Shown in pieces: positions 1-6,545 of a DNA stretch of 11,093 nt (the stretch's first letter is position 1; each line of letters opens with the position of its first letter). This DNA is from CAZKRU01 sp964555235 (GTDB taxonomy: Bacteria > Verrucomicrobiota > Verrucomicrobiia > Methylacidiphilales > CAMAQI01): positions 1 to 11,093 of the forward strand of contig CAZKRU010000103.1 in the NCBI GenBank assembly GCA_964555235.1, in the 5' to 3' direction. Position numbers and translations under genes: made by a program. The notes under the pieces were generated by a model. That model made no database searches and was not told the DNA's origin. It was given only the letters and a program-made list of their open reading frames with translations.

Positions 1-251
1 ACTGAATCATTGAGAAAAACCACTTTTACCTCCGCTTTTCGCGTCGTGTAGTAGTAAGTGACTCCCTCAATTCCCAACATCTGTCCTGACTCCAAACGCG
101 TCGGCTTTCCAATCAATTCCTCCACCTGCGCCTTACTCATCCCCGTCGTGATCTTATCGTAATTTTCCGAAGTCACTTTGCTTCCAGGACCGGAGCAGGC
201 AAAAAAACAGAGGCTCAAAGCAACCAAAAGAAGATGTGATAATTGTTTCAT
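1..251 (-). CDS. Small lipoprotein with SmpA/OmlA(BamE)-like or DUF3862-like domain, 3' end beyond window
   Basis: Partial gene; 83 codons are visible and the C-terminus lies outside the left edge. The protein starts MKQLSHLLLVALSL and has a hydrophobic signal ending in the lipobox-like F-F-A-C, with Cys19 the predicted lipidated residue, so it should be anchored in an envelope membrane. Residues 30-50 (NYDKITTGMSKAQVEELIGK) match the helix-turn-helix opening typical of SmpA/OmlA/BamE-fold and DUF3862 lipoproteins. The rest looks like beta strands (TYYYTTR, VKVVFLND). The ATG overlaps the nuoD stop as ATGA, and a good Shine-Dalgarno GGGAGAG (260-266) sits 8 bases upstream inside nuoD, so translational coupling to nuoD is likely. 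A role in complex I is not known for this family; the gene may simply be co-transcribed. The lipoprotein call is firm, the exact family less so. Confidence 0.8.
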   Translation of the reverse strand, partial: MKQLSHLLLVALSLCFFACSGPGSKVTSENYDKITTGMSKAQVEELIGKPTRLESGQMLGIEGVTYYYTTRKAEVKVVFLNDS

Positions 252-1489
252 CGGTCACACTCTCCCATCACAAAGTCAAAGCTCCCCAAGATCGCCACAA
301 CATCGCTCATCATGTGACCTGGCAGAAGCTTGCTCATGATGCTCAAATTCACGAACGACGGAGCGCGAATCTTGAGACGATTCGGAACTCCACCCCCAAG
401 ACTGTGAATATAAAAGCCGAGTTCGCCCTTCGGATTTTCTGCACCAAAATAGACTTCACCGACCGGCGCATCAATTCCTTCGGTCACAATCATGAATTGA
501 TGAATCAATTCTTCCATCTTCGCCAAAACTTTGTCCTTCGACGGAAGGTAGTTCTTTCCATCCCCCATCACCACAGAACCACCCGGGATCTTCGCAAGTA
601 CCTGCTCCAAGATTCGACTGCTCTGGCGCATCTCTTCGACGCGAACAAGATAGCGATCGTAGCTGTCCCCGCTCGTTCCAATCGGAATATCAAAAAGATA
701 ATTTTCGTAACCAATATACGGATGCGCTTTTCGCACGTCGTAATCCACTCCGCTTCCACGAAGATTCGGGCCCGTCAATCCGTAGGCAATCGCATCTTCC
801 TTGGAAACAATTCCAACATCCTTGGTGCGATCGACAAAAATTCGATTTCGGGAAAGGAGGTTGTCGAGTTCATCGATCTTCCCCCAAAACTGCGCCACAA
901 ACGCCTTGGCATCCTCGACAAAACCATCCGGAAGATCCCGAATCACCCCACCGACGCGCGTATAGCTCGTCGTGAAGCGAGCCCCCGTCAGCTTTTCGAT
1001 TAAATTGTAAATTTTCTCGCGCTCGTTGAAGGTGTAAAGAAAAACGGTCATCGCACCACAATCCATTGCCATGGCACCGAGTCCAAGCAGATGCGCCGAG
1101 ATTCGGGCCAGCTCGCAACAGATTACTCGAATCGCCTTACAGCGAGGAGGAATCTCCCAACCCATCAACTTTTCGACGGCACACGCATAGGCGACATTGC
1201 TGGCGAGAGGTGCCAAATAATCGAGTCGATCGGTGTACGGAATAAACTGATTGTACTGCATGTTCTCGGCGATTTTTTCGTCACCCCGATGCAGATAACC
1301 AATTTCAGGATCCGCCTTCGTCACAATCTCTCCGTCAAGTTCGACGATGATCCGTAGCACGCCGTGCGTACTCGGGTGAGACGGTCCCATGTTCAGAACT
1401 AATTTATCGCCCCGCATATCACCGACTTCTTCAATCGCTTGTTGCGTGCGAAGTGCCGTATCGGGACGTTCAAAAGTGACTTGGGACAT
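248..1489 (-). CDS. nuoD: NADH-quinone oxidoreductase subunit D (complex I 49 kDa subunit)
   Basis: The 413-residue protein is full length for a stand-alone NuoD (about 400 residues); in E. coli the same domain is fused to NuoC, here it is separate. It belongs to the peripheral arm of proton-pumping NADH:quinone oxidoreductase and forms the quinone pocket together with NuoB. The N-terminal motif GPSHPSTHG (35-43) is present. His42 and Tyr91 (in DRLDYL) align by motif with the Thermus Nqo4 quinone-binding His38 and Tyr87, at the same spacing. The C-terminus ends GECDR, where many homologues have GEVDR. The gene starts 3 bases after the nuoC stop, with GGAG about 9 bases before the ATG inside the nuoC end. 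Its stop overlaps the next lipoprotein start. Expression is expected as part of the nuoBCD transcript. Confidence 0.97.
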   Translation of the reverse strand: MSQVTFERPDTALRTQQAIEEVGDMRGDKLVLNMGPSHPSTHGVLRIIVELDGEIVTKADPEIGYLHRGDEKIAENMQYNQFIPYTDRLDYLAPLASNVAYACAVEKLMGWEIPPRCKAIRVICCELARISAHLLGLGAMAMDCGAMTVFLYTFNEREKIYNLIEKLTGARFTTSYTRVGGVIRDLPDGFVEDAKAFVAQFWGKIDELDNLLSRNRIFVDRTKDVGIVSKEDAIAYGLTGPNLRGSGVDYDVRKAHPYIGYENYLFDIPIGTSGDSYDRYLVRVEEMRQSSRILEQVLAKIPGGSVVMGDGKNYLPSKDKVLAKMEELIHQFMIVTEGIDAPVGEVYFGAENPKGELGFYIHSLGGGVPNRLKIRAPSFVNLSIMSKLLPGHMMSDVVAILGSFDFVMGECDR

Positions 1490-1492
1490 AAA

Positions 1493-2068
1493 TCAAATCT
1501 CCGGAGGCCGGGCACGAGGTTCGCGATCCATACTCAGCCCGGCGGGGGCGGTCACAAAAGGACCTCCATCGAGCGGCGCCGATTTCGAAAAAGCAACTTC
1601 CGCCGCATCGCTCGGTTTTCCTTCGAGTGGAAAATCCTTGCGCAAAGGAAAGTACGGATAGCCCTCCCACATCAGAATGCGGCGAAGGTCCGGATGTCCC
1701 TCAAACTGAATCCCCATCATATCGTAAATTTCCCGCTCATGCCAATTCGCCGTCGGATAAAGATGTGAGATTGTCGGTACGAGCGCCGCGTCTTCGCTCA
1801 CTCGGGTTTTGATGCGAACATGCGTTTTGGAGTCGAGATGATAAAACTCGTAGACGACCTCGTAACGGGGTTCTTCTCCGAAATGATCGACGCTGCAAAT
1901 ATCGAGCAGAAAGGTGAAATGAAATTCTTCTTTTAAAAACCGTACCACTTCCACGAGCACTGCTTTCTCCACGGAGAGCGTCCACTCGCCACGAAATTCG
2001 ACCGGCACCCCGGTTTTTCCAGTAAAACGGGATTGTAGCGCCTCGACGGTTTCCTGAGCGGTCGGCAT
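1493..2068 (-). CDS. nuoC: NADH-quinone oxidoreductase subunit C (complex I 30 kDa subunit)
   Basis: A 191-residue peripheral-arm subunit that packs against NuoD and NuoB and carries no cofactor. The complex I 30 kDa signature lies at about residues 109-146: WHEREIYDMMGI, then HPDLRRILMWEGYP and FPLRKDFPLEGK. The central stretch DICSVDHFGEEPRYEVVYEF (56-75) is the usual beta core. The last 30 residues, rich in Pro and Arg, form a tail beyond the signature, as is common in this family. The start is 6 bases after the nuoB TAA and I see no convincing Shine-Dalgarno before it, so translation probably depends on ribosomes finishing nuoB. It is a separate gene, not the fused nuoCD of enterobacteria. 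Confidence 0.96.
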   Translation of the reverse strand: MPTAQETVEALQSRFTGKTGVPVEFRGEWTLSVEKAVLVEVVRFLKEEFHFTFLLDICSVDHFGEEPRYEVVYEFYHLDSKTHVRIKTRVSEDAALVPTISHLYPTANWHEREIYDMMGIQFEGHPDLRRILMWEGYPYFPLRKDFPLEGKPSDAAEVAFSKSAPLDGGPFVTAPAGLSMDREPRARPPEI

Positions 2069-2074
2069 AGTCGT

Positions 2075-2596
2075 TTAGTTGATCGAGGTGGTAATAAACT
2101 GGTTCTCAACGGACTTTTCGCCCTGAATTTTATTCTGAAGGCGCATCAGTCCCTCAAGCAACGCTTCCGGACGCGGAGGGCAACCCGAAATATAAACATC
2201 GACCGGGATTAACTGATCAATTCCCTGAAGCACTGCGTAACTGCGATACATTCCACCGCTGCTCGCACAGGCTCCCATCGCAATCACCCACTTCGGCTCC
2301 GGCATCTGATCGTAAATTCGTTTCACCGAAAGCGCCATTTTGTAAGTCACCGTCCCGGCCACAATTAGCAAATCCGATTGCCTGGGAGAAAAGCGCATCA
2401 CTTCTGCTCCAAAACGCGCGATATCAAATCGGGAAGAAGCGGCCGCCATTAATTCAATAGCACAACAAGCCAACCCCATCGGCATCGGCCATAGGGAGTT
2501 TTTCCTCATCCAATTGACCGCTGAATCGAGGGTGGTCATTACGACGTTTCCCTCGATCTTGGAGTTGTAAGCGATTTCGTCGCGTCCGTGAACCAT
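2075..2596 (-). CDS. nuoB: NADH-quinone oxidoreductase subunit B (complex I PSST subunit, N2 cluster)
   Basis: This subunit holds the terminal N2 [4Fe-4S] cluster that passes electrons to quinone. Numbered from the ATG at 2596, the cluster ligands are Cys44-Cys45 (LACCAIE), Cys110 (GACASSGG) and Cys139 (GCPPRPE). The 66- and 29-residue spacings are those of E. coli NuoB Cys63/64, Cys129 and Cys158. The product is 173 residues, close to the compact Thermus Nqo6 type. An in-frame GTG at 2684-2686 would add 30 residues. I prefer the ATG because the GTG lies inside a repeat-like element and the added stretch is poly-T-derived and unlike the family. Neither start has an ideal ribosome site: the ATG has GAGGG, but it is too close. 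The gene heads the nuoBCD cluster and no nuoA precedes it. Confidence 0.95.
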   Translation of the reverse strand: MVHGRDEIAYNSKIEGNVVMTTLDSAVNWMRKNSLWPMPMGLACCAIELMAAASSRFDIARFGAEVMRFSPRQSDLLIVAGTVTYKMALSVKRIYDQMPEPKWVIAMGACASSGGMYRSYAVLQGIDQLIPVDVYISGCPPRPEALLEGLMRLQNKIQGEKSVENQFITTSIN

Positions 2597-2680
2597 GCCC
2601 TCGACGTTATCGGGCTCGCGGAGGGGCGCAAGGAGATTTTTCCAAAAAAAAGCTCCTCGCTCGAGTCGGATCGTTGAGGT

Positions 2681-2774
2681 TTCCACCGCAACGCCAAGCC
2701 CGCATCTACGCGAAGCGTTGCGGGCGGGACTCCAAGGCTCGAAGTTTTGCGGTCTTTGCGTCGCCGTGGTTAAA
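2681..2774. repeat. Repeat-like intergenic element with a strong hairpin
   Basis: The element runs from CCACCGCAACGCCAAG (2683-2698) through a palindrome to TTTGCGGTCTTTGCGTC and CCGTGGTTAAA (to 2774). The palindrome pairs GCCCGCA (2698-2704) with TGCGGGC (2719-2725), and inside it ACGC (2708-2711) with GCGT (2715-2718) around a GAA loop. TTTGCG occurs twice, 9 bases apart (2746 and 2755). The right end resembles the CTTTGCGTCTCCGTGGTTAAA-type strings that I recall scattered between genes in many bacterial genomes. It occurs only once here, so the repeat status is inference. It could act as a structured leader or simply be inert. Confidence 0.5.
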
Positions 2775-2823
2775 CAGGATTTAGTTATTCGCTAATGATT
2801 CGGGCTGAAACTACTTCAGAAGC

Positions 2824-2851
2824 TTTACAACTCTGACGATAAAGTTAATAT
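2824..2851 (+). promoter_or_regulatory. Candidate sigma-70-type promoter, possibly giving a leaderless mRNA
   Basis: TTTACA (2824-2829) and TAATAT (2846-2851) are separated by 16 bases. Transcription would start about 7 bases after the -10 box, which is the A of the ATG at 2858. No Shine-Dalgarno sequence lies in front of that ATG, which fits a leaderless message. This rests on consensus matching by eye. Confidence 0.4.
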
Positions 2852-2857
2852 CATCCT

Positions 2858-3499
2858 ATGTCCGCAAAACCGACCCCTCCCCCACCAGGAAGGCCGACCA
2901 CTCCCTCTCCGATGGCTCGCCCCTCGGCGCCGCCGGTTCCCTTGGACATCTCCAGCGGCTTAACTCAACCCGTCTCTGCGCCCGGTGGAGCGATTCGAGC
3001 CGCCGGTCCCGTCCCTTTTGACGACAGTGATGAATATTGGGGTGGAAAAGAGCGCACTCAACACACGATTAAGTTGATTGTCATTATCCTCGGCGCGGTG
3101 GCAGCTCTCTATTTCGGCGGTGGAGTCCTTTTGAAGTACTTCAAAACCGAAGGTCAAGCGGAAGCCCTCGTTCGAAATAATCAGGAGGTCTCCGAATTGC
3201 GAGCGGAAATTGACAAACTTCGGAACGCAAGCGCGGCCAAATTCCAAGTGGAAATCAAGGCCGTGGAAAAAGCCCAGAACGGTTTTGCTTATCTCGTGGT
3301 CGACTCTTTCCAACAACCGTGGTTTGTCCAAAGCGAGCAAGTCCTTCAAAAGGGGGGGAAAGTCTGGGTCTCCATTGAGCCTCCCAGTCACGAAGGAAAT
3401 CCTCCCAATGTGAAATTGACCCTCTCTCCGGAAGGAACTCACGGGGTCATTCAGTCCCCTGCTCCCGCAATCACCGAACCCCCTCGCGCCACTCACTAG
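2858..3499 (+). CDS. Proline-rich single-pass membrane protein with coiled coil, function unknown
   Basis: I do not recognise this 213-residue protein. Residues 1-50 are low complexity and rich in Pro, Ala and Ser, probably disordered. An acidic patch follows (FDDSDEY, 54-60), then one membrane helix at about 71-93 (IKLIVIILGAVAALYFGGGV). Residues 98-140 look like a coiled coil rich in Glu, Lys, Arg and Leu. The C-terminal part (140-190) has beta-like segments such as FAYLVVDSF and KVWVSIEPP and ends in another Pro-rich tail. There is no signal peptide, so the N-terminus is probably cytoplasmic and the coiled coil outside. The ATG start lacks a ribosome site but sits directly after a candidate promoter. 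It is transcribed alone, divergent from nuoB and convergent with the operon ending at 3651. The gene call is fairly safe; no function can be assigned. Confidence 0.75.
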   Translation: MSAKPTPPPPGRPTTPSPMARPSAPPVPLDISSGLTQPVSAPGGAIRAAGPVPFDDSDEYWGGKERTQHTIKLIVIILGAVAALYFGGGVLLKYFKTEGQAEALVRNNQEVSELRAEIDKLRNASAAKFQVEIKAVEKAQNGFAYLVVDSFQQPWFVQSEQVLQKGGKVWVSIEPPSHEGNPPNVKLTLSPEGTHGVIQSPAPAITEPPRATH

Positions 3500-3558
3500 T
3501 GTACTGAGTCCAAAATAGTGCCTCTTAAAAAACCTCATCGTCTCAAGAAAATTTTGAC

Positions 3559-3601
3559 CTCAGGAAGCAAAAAGCCGTCGGGATCCCCCTATTTTCCTGA
3601 G
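3559..3601. terminator. Weak inverted repeat between convergent genes, possible terminator
   Basis: CTCAGGAA (3559-3566) is perfectly complementary to TTCCTGAG (3594-3601) across a 27-base loop that contains the small palindrome GGGATCCC. It sits in the 151-base gap between two convergent stop codons, where a two-way terminator would be expected. There is no T-run directly after the stem on either strand, so Rho-independent action is doubtful. Nothing else notable lies in 3500-3650. Confidence 0.25.
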
Positions 3602-3650
3602 TTCATGAGTTCCAGATCCAACAACCGCCGGAACCCAGAACCGATCCCGC

Positions 3651-4706
3651 TCAAGGCGTAATGGGAAATCGCTCGACCAGTTCCTTCGGCTCCGCGGTTT
3701 CATCCTGAAGCTCACCGCGATAGTAGATCCGCATTCGATATCCGTAAAATTTACGTTCACTTCCCGGAGCCGTCGCTGAAATACTTCTTGGCAACGAATA
3801 TCGGGCAACGAGCACCTCATCGGATTTTGTCCACGTTTGTTTAATTCCCTCAAATGCAACCTTGAGCTTCGCAATACTCGGGACAATTTTTCCGTCCGCC
3901 AGTTGATCATAAAAATAGAGTTTGATCGCCACTTTGCCCGGTTCGATTACCGTCCCCGGTGTCGTGCTTTGAATCGGAATTCTCAATAAAAACTCAGTGA
4001 TACTTTGAGTATTCTGAACTGGAATTTGCTCAATTTTTCCAATCGCCAAAGGATGCGCCGGCTTGGGCGGCGGCTCGACACGAGCAGGCGGCTCCGGAGG
4101 AGTCTCAGGCACTATCAATTTATCAAGGGCTTGAAATCTCGCCTGAGCGACCTCGCGAAGGGATCCGGCCTCCACCCCCAGATCGGAAAGTCGCTTCCAA
4201 TAATCTCTCGCACGCGGCAGGTTTTCCATCGCCTCCGCCAACTCTGCCTGCTGAAGCAAGGTCTGCGATTGACGCGGATTGATTCGTTCGGCCTCCTGTA
4301 AAGCATTCAACGCAAGCTTGCGCTCTCCCTGCTCCCGCCAGCGCTGTGCTTCGGTTTGAAGATTTTTAATGCGCTCAACGGGATCCGCCTCCACCTTCAA
4401 CTTCGCCACAACTGCAGGATTCAGCGTCGCGCGCGAATCCGCCTGAGGGCGGATCGGCTCCGGTTTTCGGGAATCTGGAATCACGAGATCTGCGGGCTTG
4501 GGAGGACGTGTCGAGTTCGTCGTCGAAACTGCCAACGATTGCTGATAAAGCTCCGGTGCCTGGACATCCACTAATACCTGCTTCCTCAAAACAAAGGCCC
4601 AGATCACAATTCCCACTTGAAGAAGAATAAAAAGGATCACCAGATAAAATGCAATCGAGTAGGTCTTGGGGCGCACTCGGCGTGGAACATTCGCAGAAGT
4701 GCTCAT
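3651..4706 (-). CDS. Membrane-anchored protein with TPR-like helices and C-terminal beta-rich domain, function unknown
   Basis: This 351-residue protein is the last gene of the ABC/GldG/DUF4340 operon, 20 bases after the DUF4340 stop. A basic N-terminus (RRVRPK, 9-14) precedes one membrane helix at about 17-39, so the bulk should face the periplasm. A Pro-rich linker (about 66-95) leads to helical repeats at about 105-197. ERKLALNALQEAERINPRQSQ and LPRARDYWKRLSDLG have the small/large residue pattern of TPR units. A second Pro-rich linker (200-218) connects to a beta-rich domain (220-347) with strands such as VAIKLYFYD, LKVAFEGIK and FYGYRMRIYYRG. I know no named family for this arrangement. 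It may be a periplasmic scaffold or tether for the ABC complex; that role is inferred from gene order only. Confidence 0.8.
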   Translation of the reverse strand: MSTSANVPRRVRPKTYSIAFYLVILFILLQVGIVIWAFVLRKQVLVDVQAPELYQQSLAVSTTNSTRPPKPADLVIPDSRKPEPIRPQADSRATLNPAVVAKLKVEADPVERIKNLQTEAQRWREQGERKLALNALQEAERINPRQSQTLLQQAELAEAMENLPRARDYWKRLSDLGVEAGSLREVAQARFQALDKLIVPETPPEPPARVEPPPKPAHPLAIGKIEQIPVQNTQSITEFLLRIPIQSTTPGTVIEPGKVAIKLYFYDQLADGKIVPSIAKLKVAFEGIKQTWTKSDEVLVARYSLPRSISATAPGSERKFYGYRMRIYYRGELQDETAEPKELVERFPITP

Positions 4707-4726
4707 ATTAAAATTCCGAACCCCAC

Positions 4727-6538
4727 TTAAGGCGATGTCGGAGGCGGCGCGACAGGGGCTTCAATCTTTTTTTCTGAAATGATCTTTTGATTCAATAAAT
4801 CCGCATCAGGCTTGGCGATTTCAAATACGAGATCACTGCCATCCACTTGTGCTGCCCGCCCCCCGGTCGGGAGTGGGGCCCCAATCCGAAGCGACTTCTC
4901 CCCGGAAGGAAGCGAAATCACGAATCTCATCGCTGGCTGCGAAAGTTCATACGCCGGAAGAACCGGCCCAACCCAGCGAACCGCCCGAAGCTGGGAAAGT
5001 TGACTCACCAACAAACTCATTGAGGTCCGCTCCACAGCCTCTTTCGAATTTTCGGAAATATAAAGTCCATCCTCTCCGCGAACCACCTTAAATCGACGCG
5101 CCCCTTTCTCGGCCATCTGAATCGCTTTCATCTGTTCGGCAGGAATCTCTAACACCTGTAGGCTTCTCCATTGCCATGGTTCCTTCGGGAAATCCGCACC
5201 AAATCCCAGCGGAAGTCCGAGAATAAAGGGCTCGCTCTGGATTGATGCATAGAGATAGGTCTTGTCGGCTTTCCCCAAATCCAATTCCAATTTCTCGGTC
5301 TGATCGCCCCGCTTCAACTCCAAAATCACTTTACTCGTCGGCTTGTCCAACCCGTAGGTTTTCAAATCGGTCTTGGTGTCCTTGATAAAGGCAGAGGCTT
5401 TTAATTGCTGAAGTTGTGCCAAAAATCCGTTAAGAAGATCCCCTTCCAAGGCTTGATCGACCGGCAAAGACATCTTCCAAGCCTTTTGTTCTTTTTTTGC
5501 CACGAAGATTCTTCCTTTTGTCTCCAACCGCACGGAGGTCACTTCTTCCGGCTTGAAGGACATGACTTGGTGATTCCTCCAATTCGAAACCCCGGCAATC
5601 AGACGTTGAACCGCCTCCTGAGTCAGGGTGAAAACGGTATTCGATTTGAGTCGCTTGGCGTAAACTTCCGTCGGTTTGTCGGGGACCGCCGAACCGATCA
5701 AGAGGGTATTTTCCTCTTTCCCATCATTCAAATGAAACGTGAGCTGTGCTTTGGGTGAACTCAATCCGTAGGTATTCAAATTACTGCTATCTTCAGAGAT
5801 AAATTGAGCCACCCGAAGTCCCATGACGTTTCCGAGCCACGACTGAATTTGCTCGGCATCCCCCCGGGCGGAAATCGGCTTGTTCAGCGACCAGAGATTA
5901 TTCTGCAGAGCCACTTCCGTTTCCGGCGCAGAAGCTCCATCCCCACCGGCCGTCCGAAACGTAATCTTGCGAACTTCCGGAGTCGTCCATTTCCAGAGAG
6001 AGCGATTCCGAAGATCATCCAATTTTTTGTCGAGATTCGTTTTGACCGTCCCGGAAATCAGTTGGATTGGAGCATCCGAGGCCAGGGAAGCCCGGGCATA
6101 AAACATATCACTCACCGCAGTCTTTCTTCCGATCAGAAGGACCTGATTGAGATTTTCCCCTTGGAATTCGATCTTGATCGAAGGGGTCGTGAGTCCCCAT
6201 TTTTTCAACGTCTCCGCAGCATCAGTAATTTCTTTGTACGGAAATGTTCTCTTGGTCTCCACGGATTCCAACTCGGAAATCAATTGATCGACCACCGAGG
6301 CATCCGCAGGATAAACGATTGGCCTTTCAATCTGCCAGGCTCCGTCTTTTTTGACCATCGCAACGGTGGTCTCTCCATTGGTGATTTTGAGAGTTCGGAT
6401 CCGATCCCCGGTAAAATCGAACAAGCGCTTCTCAATCTTCTCCTGCTCCGCCGTCGATTTCTGCTTCGGTTCAACCAAATAAATATACGCGCCCAGCGAA
6501 AGCGCAACGAGTAGAAATGCTGCTGTGGAGCGGTTCAT
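4727..6538 (-). CDS. DUF4340 domain-containing protein, four tandem repeat units
   Basis: The 603-residue protein starts with an uncleaved-anchor-like helix (about 5-22, AAFLLVALSLGAYIYLV) and the rest should be periplasmic. The start of the mature part (FDFTGDRIRTLKITNGE, then KKDGAWQIERPI) is typical of DUF4340, a family usually found beside GldG-type ABC genes. Four related units can be read. Their openings are near residues 42, 184, 328 and 465; a Trp- or Tyr-containing strand plus Pro and a helix follows at about 67, 215, 354 and 492; and each ends in the motif (Y/W)(G/E)L..P at 115, 258, 396 and 531. The fourth unit is degenerate (PAYELSQP). The tail (590-603) is Pro-rich. The gap from the gldG-type gene is 7 bases. 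A passive binding or scaffold role in the ABC complex is inferred; no catalytic motif is visible. Confidence 0.9.
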   Translation of the reverse strand: MNRSTAAFLLVALSLGAYIYLVEPKQKSTAEQEKIEKRLFDFTGDRIRTLKITNGETTVAMVKKDGAWQIERPIVYPADASVVDQLISELESVETKRTFPYKEITDAAETLKKWGLTTPSIKIEFQGENLNQVLLIGRKTAVSDMFYARASLASDAPIQLISGTVKTNLDKKLDDLRNRSLWKWTTPEVRKITFRTAGGDGASAPETEVALQNNLWSLNKPISARGDAEQIQSWLGNVMGLRVAQFISEDSSNLNTYGLSSPKAQLTFHLNDGKEENTLLIGSAVPDKPTEVYAKRLKSNTVFTLTQEAVQRLIAGVSNWRNHQVMSFKPEEVTSVRLETKGRIFVAKKEQKAWKMSLPVDQALEGDLLNGFLAQLQQLKASAFIKDTKTDLKTYGLDKPTSKVILELKRGDQTEKLELDLGKADKTYLYASIQSEPFILGLPLGFGADFPKEPWQWRSLQVLEIPAEQMKAIQMAEKGARRFKVVRGEDGLYISENSKEAVERTSMSLLVSQLSQLRAVRWVGPVLPAYELSQPAMRFVISLPSGEKSLRIGAPLPTGGRAAQVDGSDLVFEIAKPDADLLNQKIISEKKIEAPVAPPPTSP

Positions 6539-6545
6539 GATTCAC

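Larger units (their letters stand above)
2597..2857. other. Divergent intergenic region between nuoB and the 2858 gene
   Basis: This 261-base stretch separates the minus-strand nuo cluster from the plus-strand gene at 2858. It holds the hairpin element at 2681-2774 and, next to the plus-strand gene, a candidate promoter. No reading frame resembling nuoA (about 120 residues, three membrane helices) fits in it on either strand. The nuoB promoter should be here, but I could not pick a convincing -35/-10 pair for the minus strand. Confidence 0.6.

Noticed and set aside
236..1003. A long plus-strand open frame (255 codons) opposite nuoD.
   Set aside because: It is a shadow of nuoD on the other strand: the encoded sequence is His/Arg/Asn-rich with no domain, while the minus strand encodes an unmistakable NuoD.
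2597..2857. Search for a hidden or broken nuoA upstream of nuoB.
   Set aside because: No frame on the minus strand shows three hydrophobic helices or any NuoA-like stretch; the space is mostly the hairpin element.
2960..3538. A 192-codon minus-strand frame opposite the proline-rich membrane protein.
   Set aside because: The plus frame has a coherent layout (Pro-rich tail, membrane helix, coiled coil) and a candidate promoter; the minus frame shows neither.
5804..6514. A 236-codon plus-strand frame opposite the DUF4340 gene.
   Set aside because: Arg/Phe-rich antisense translation with no recognisable motif and no ribosome site; the DUF4340 frame explains the region.
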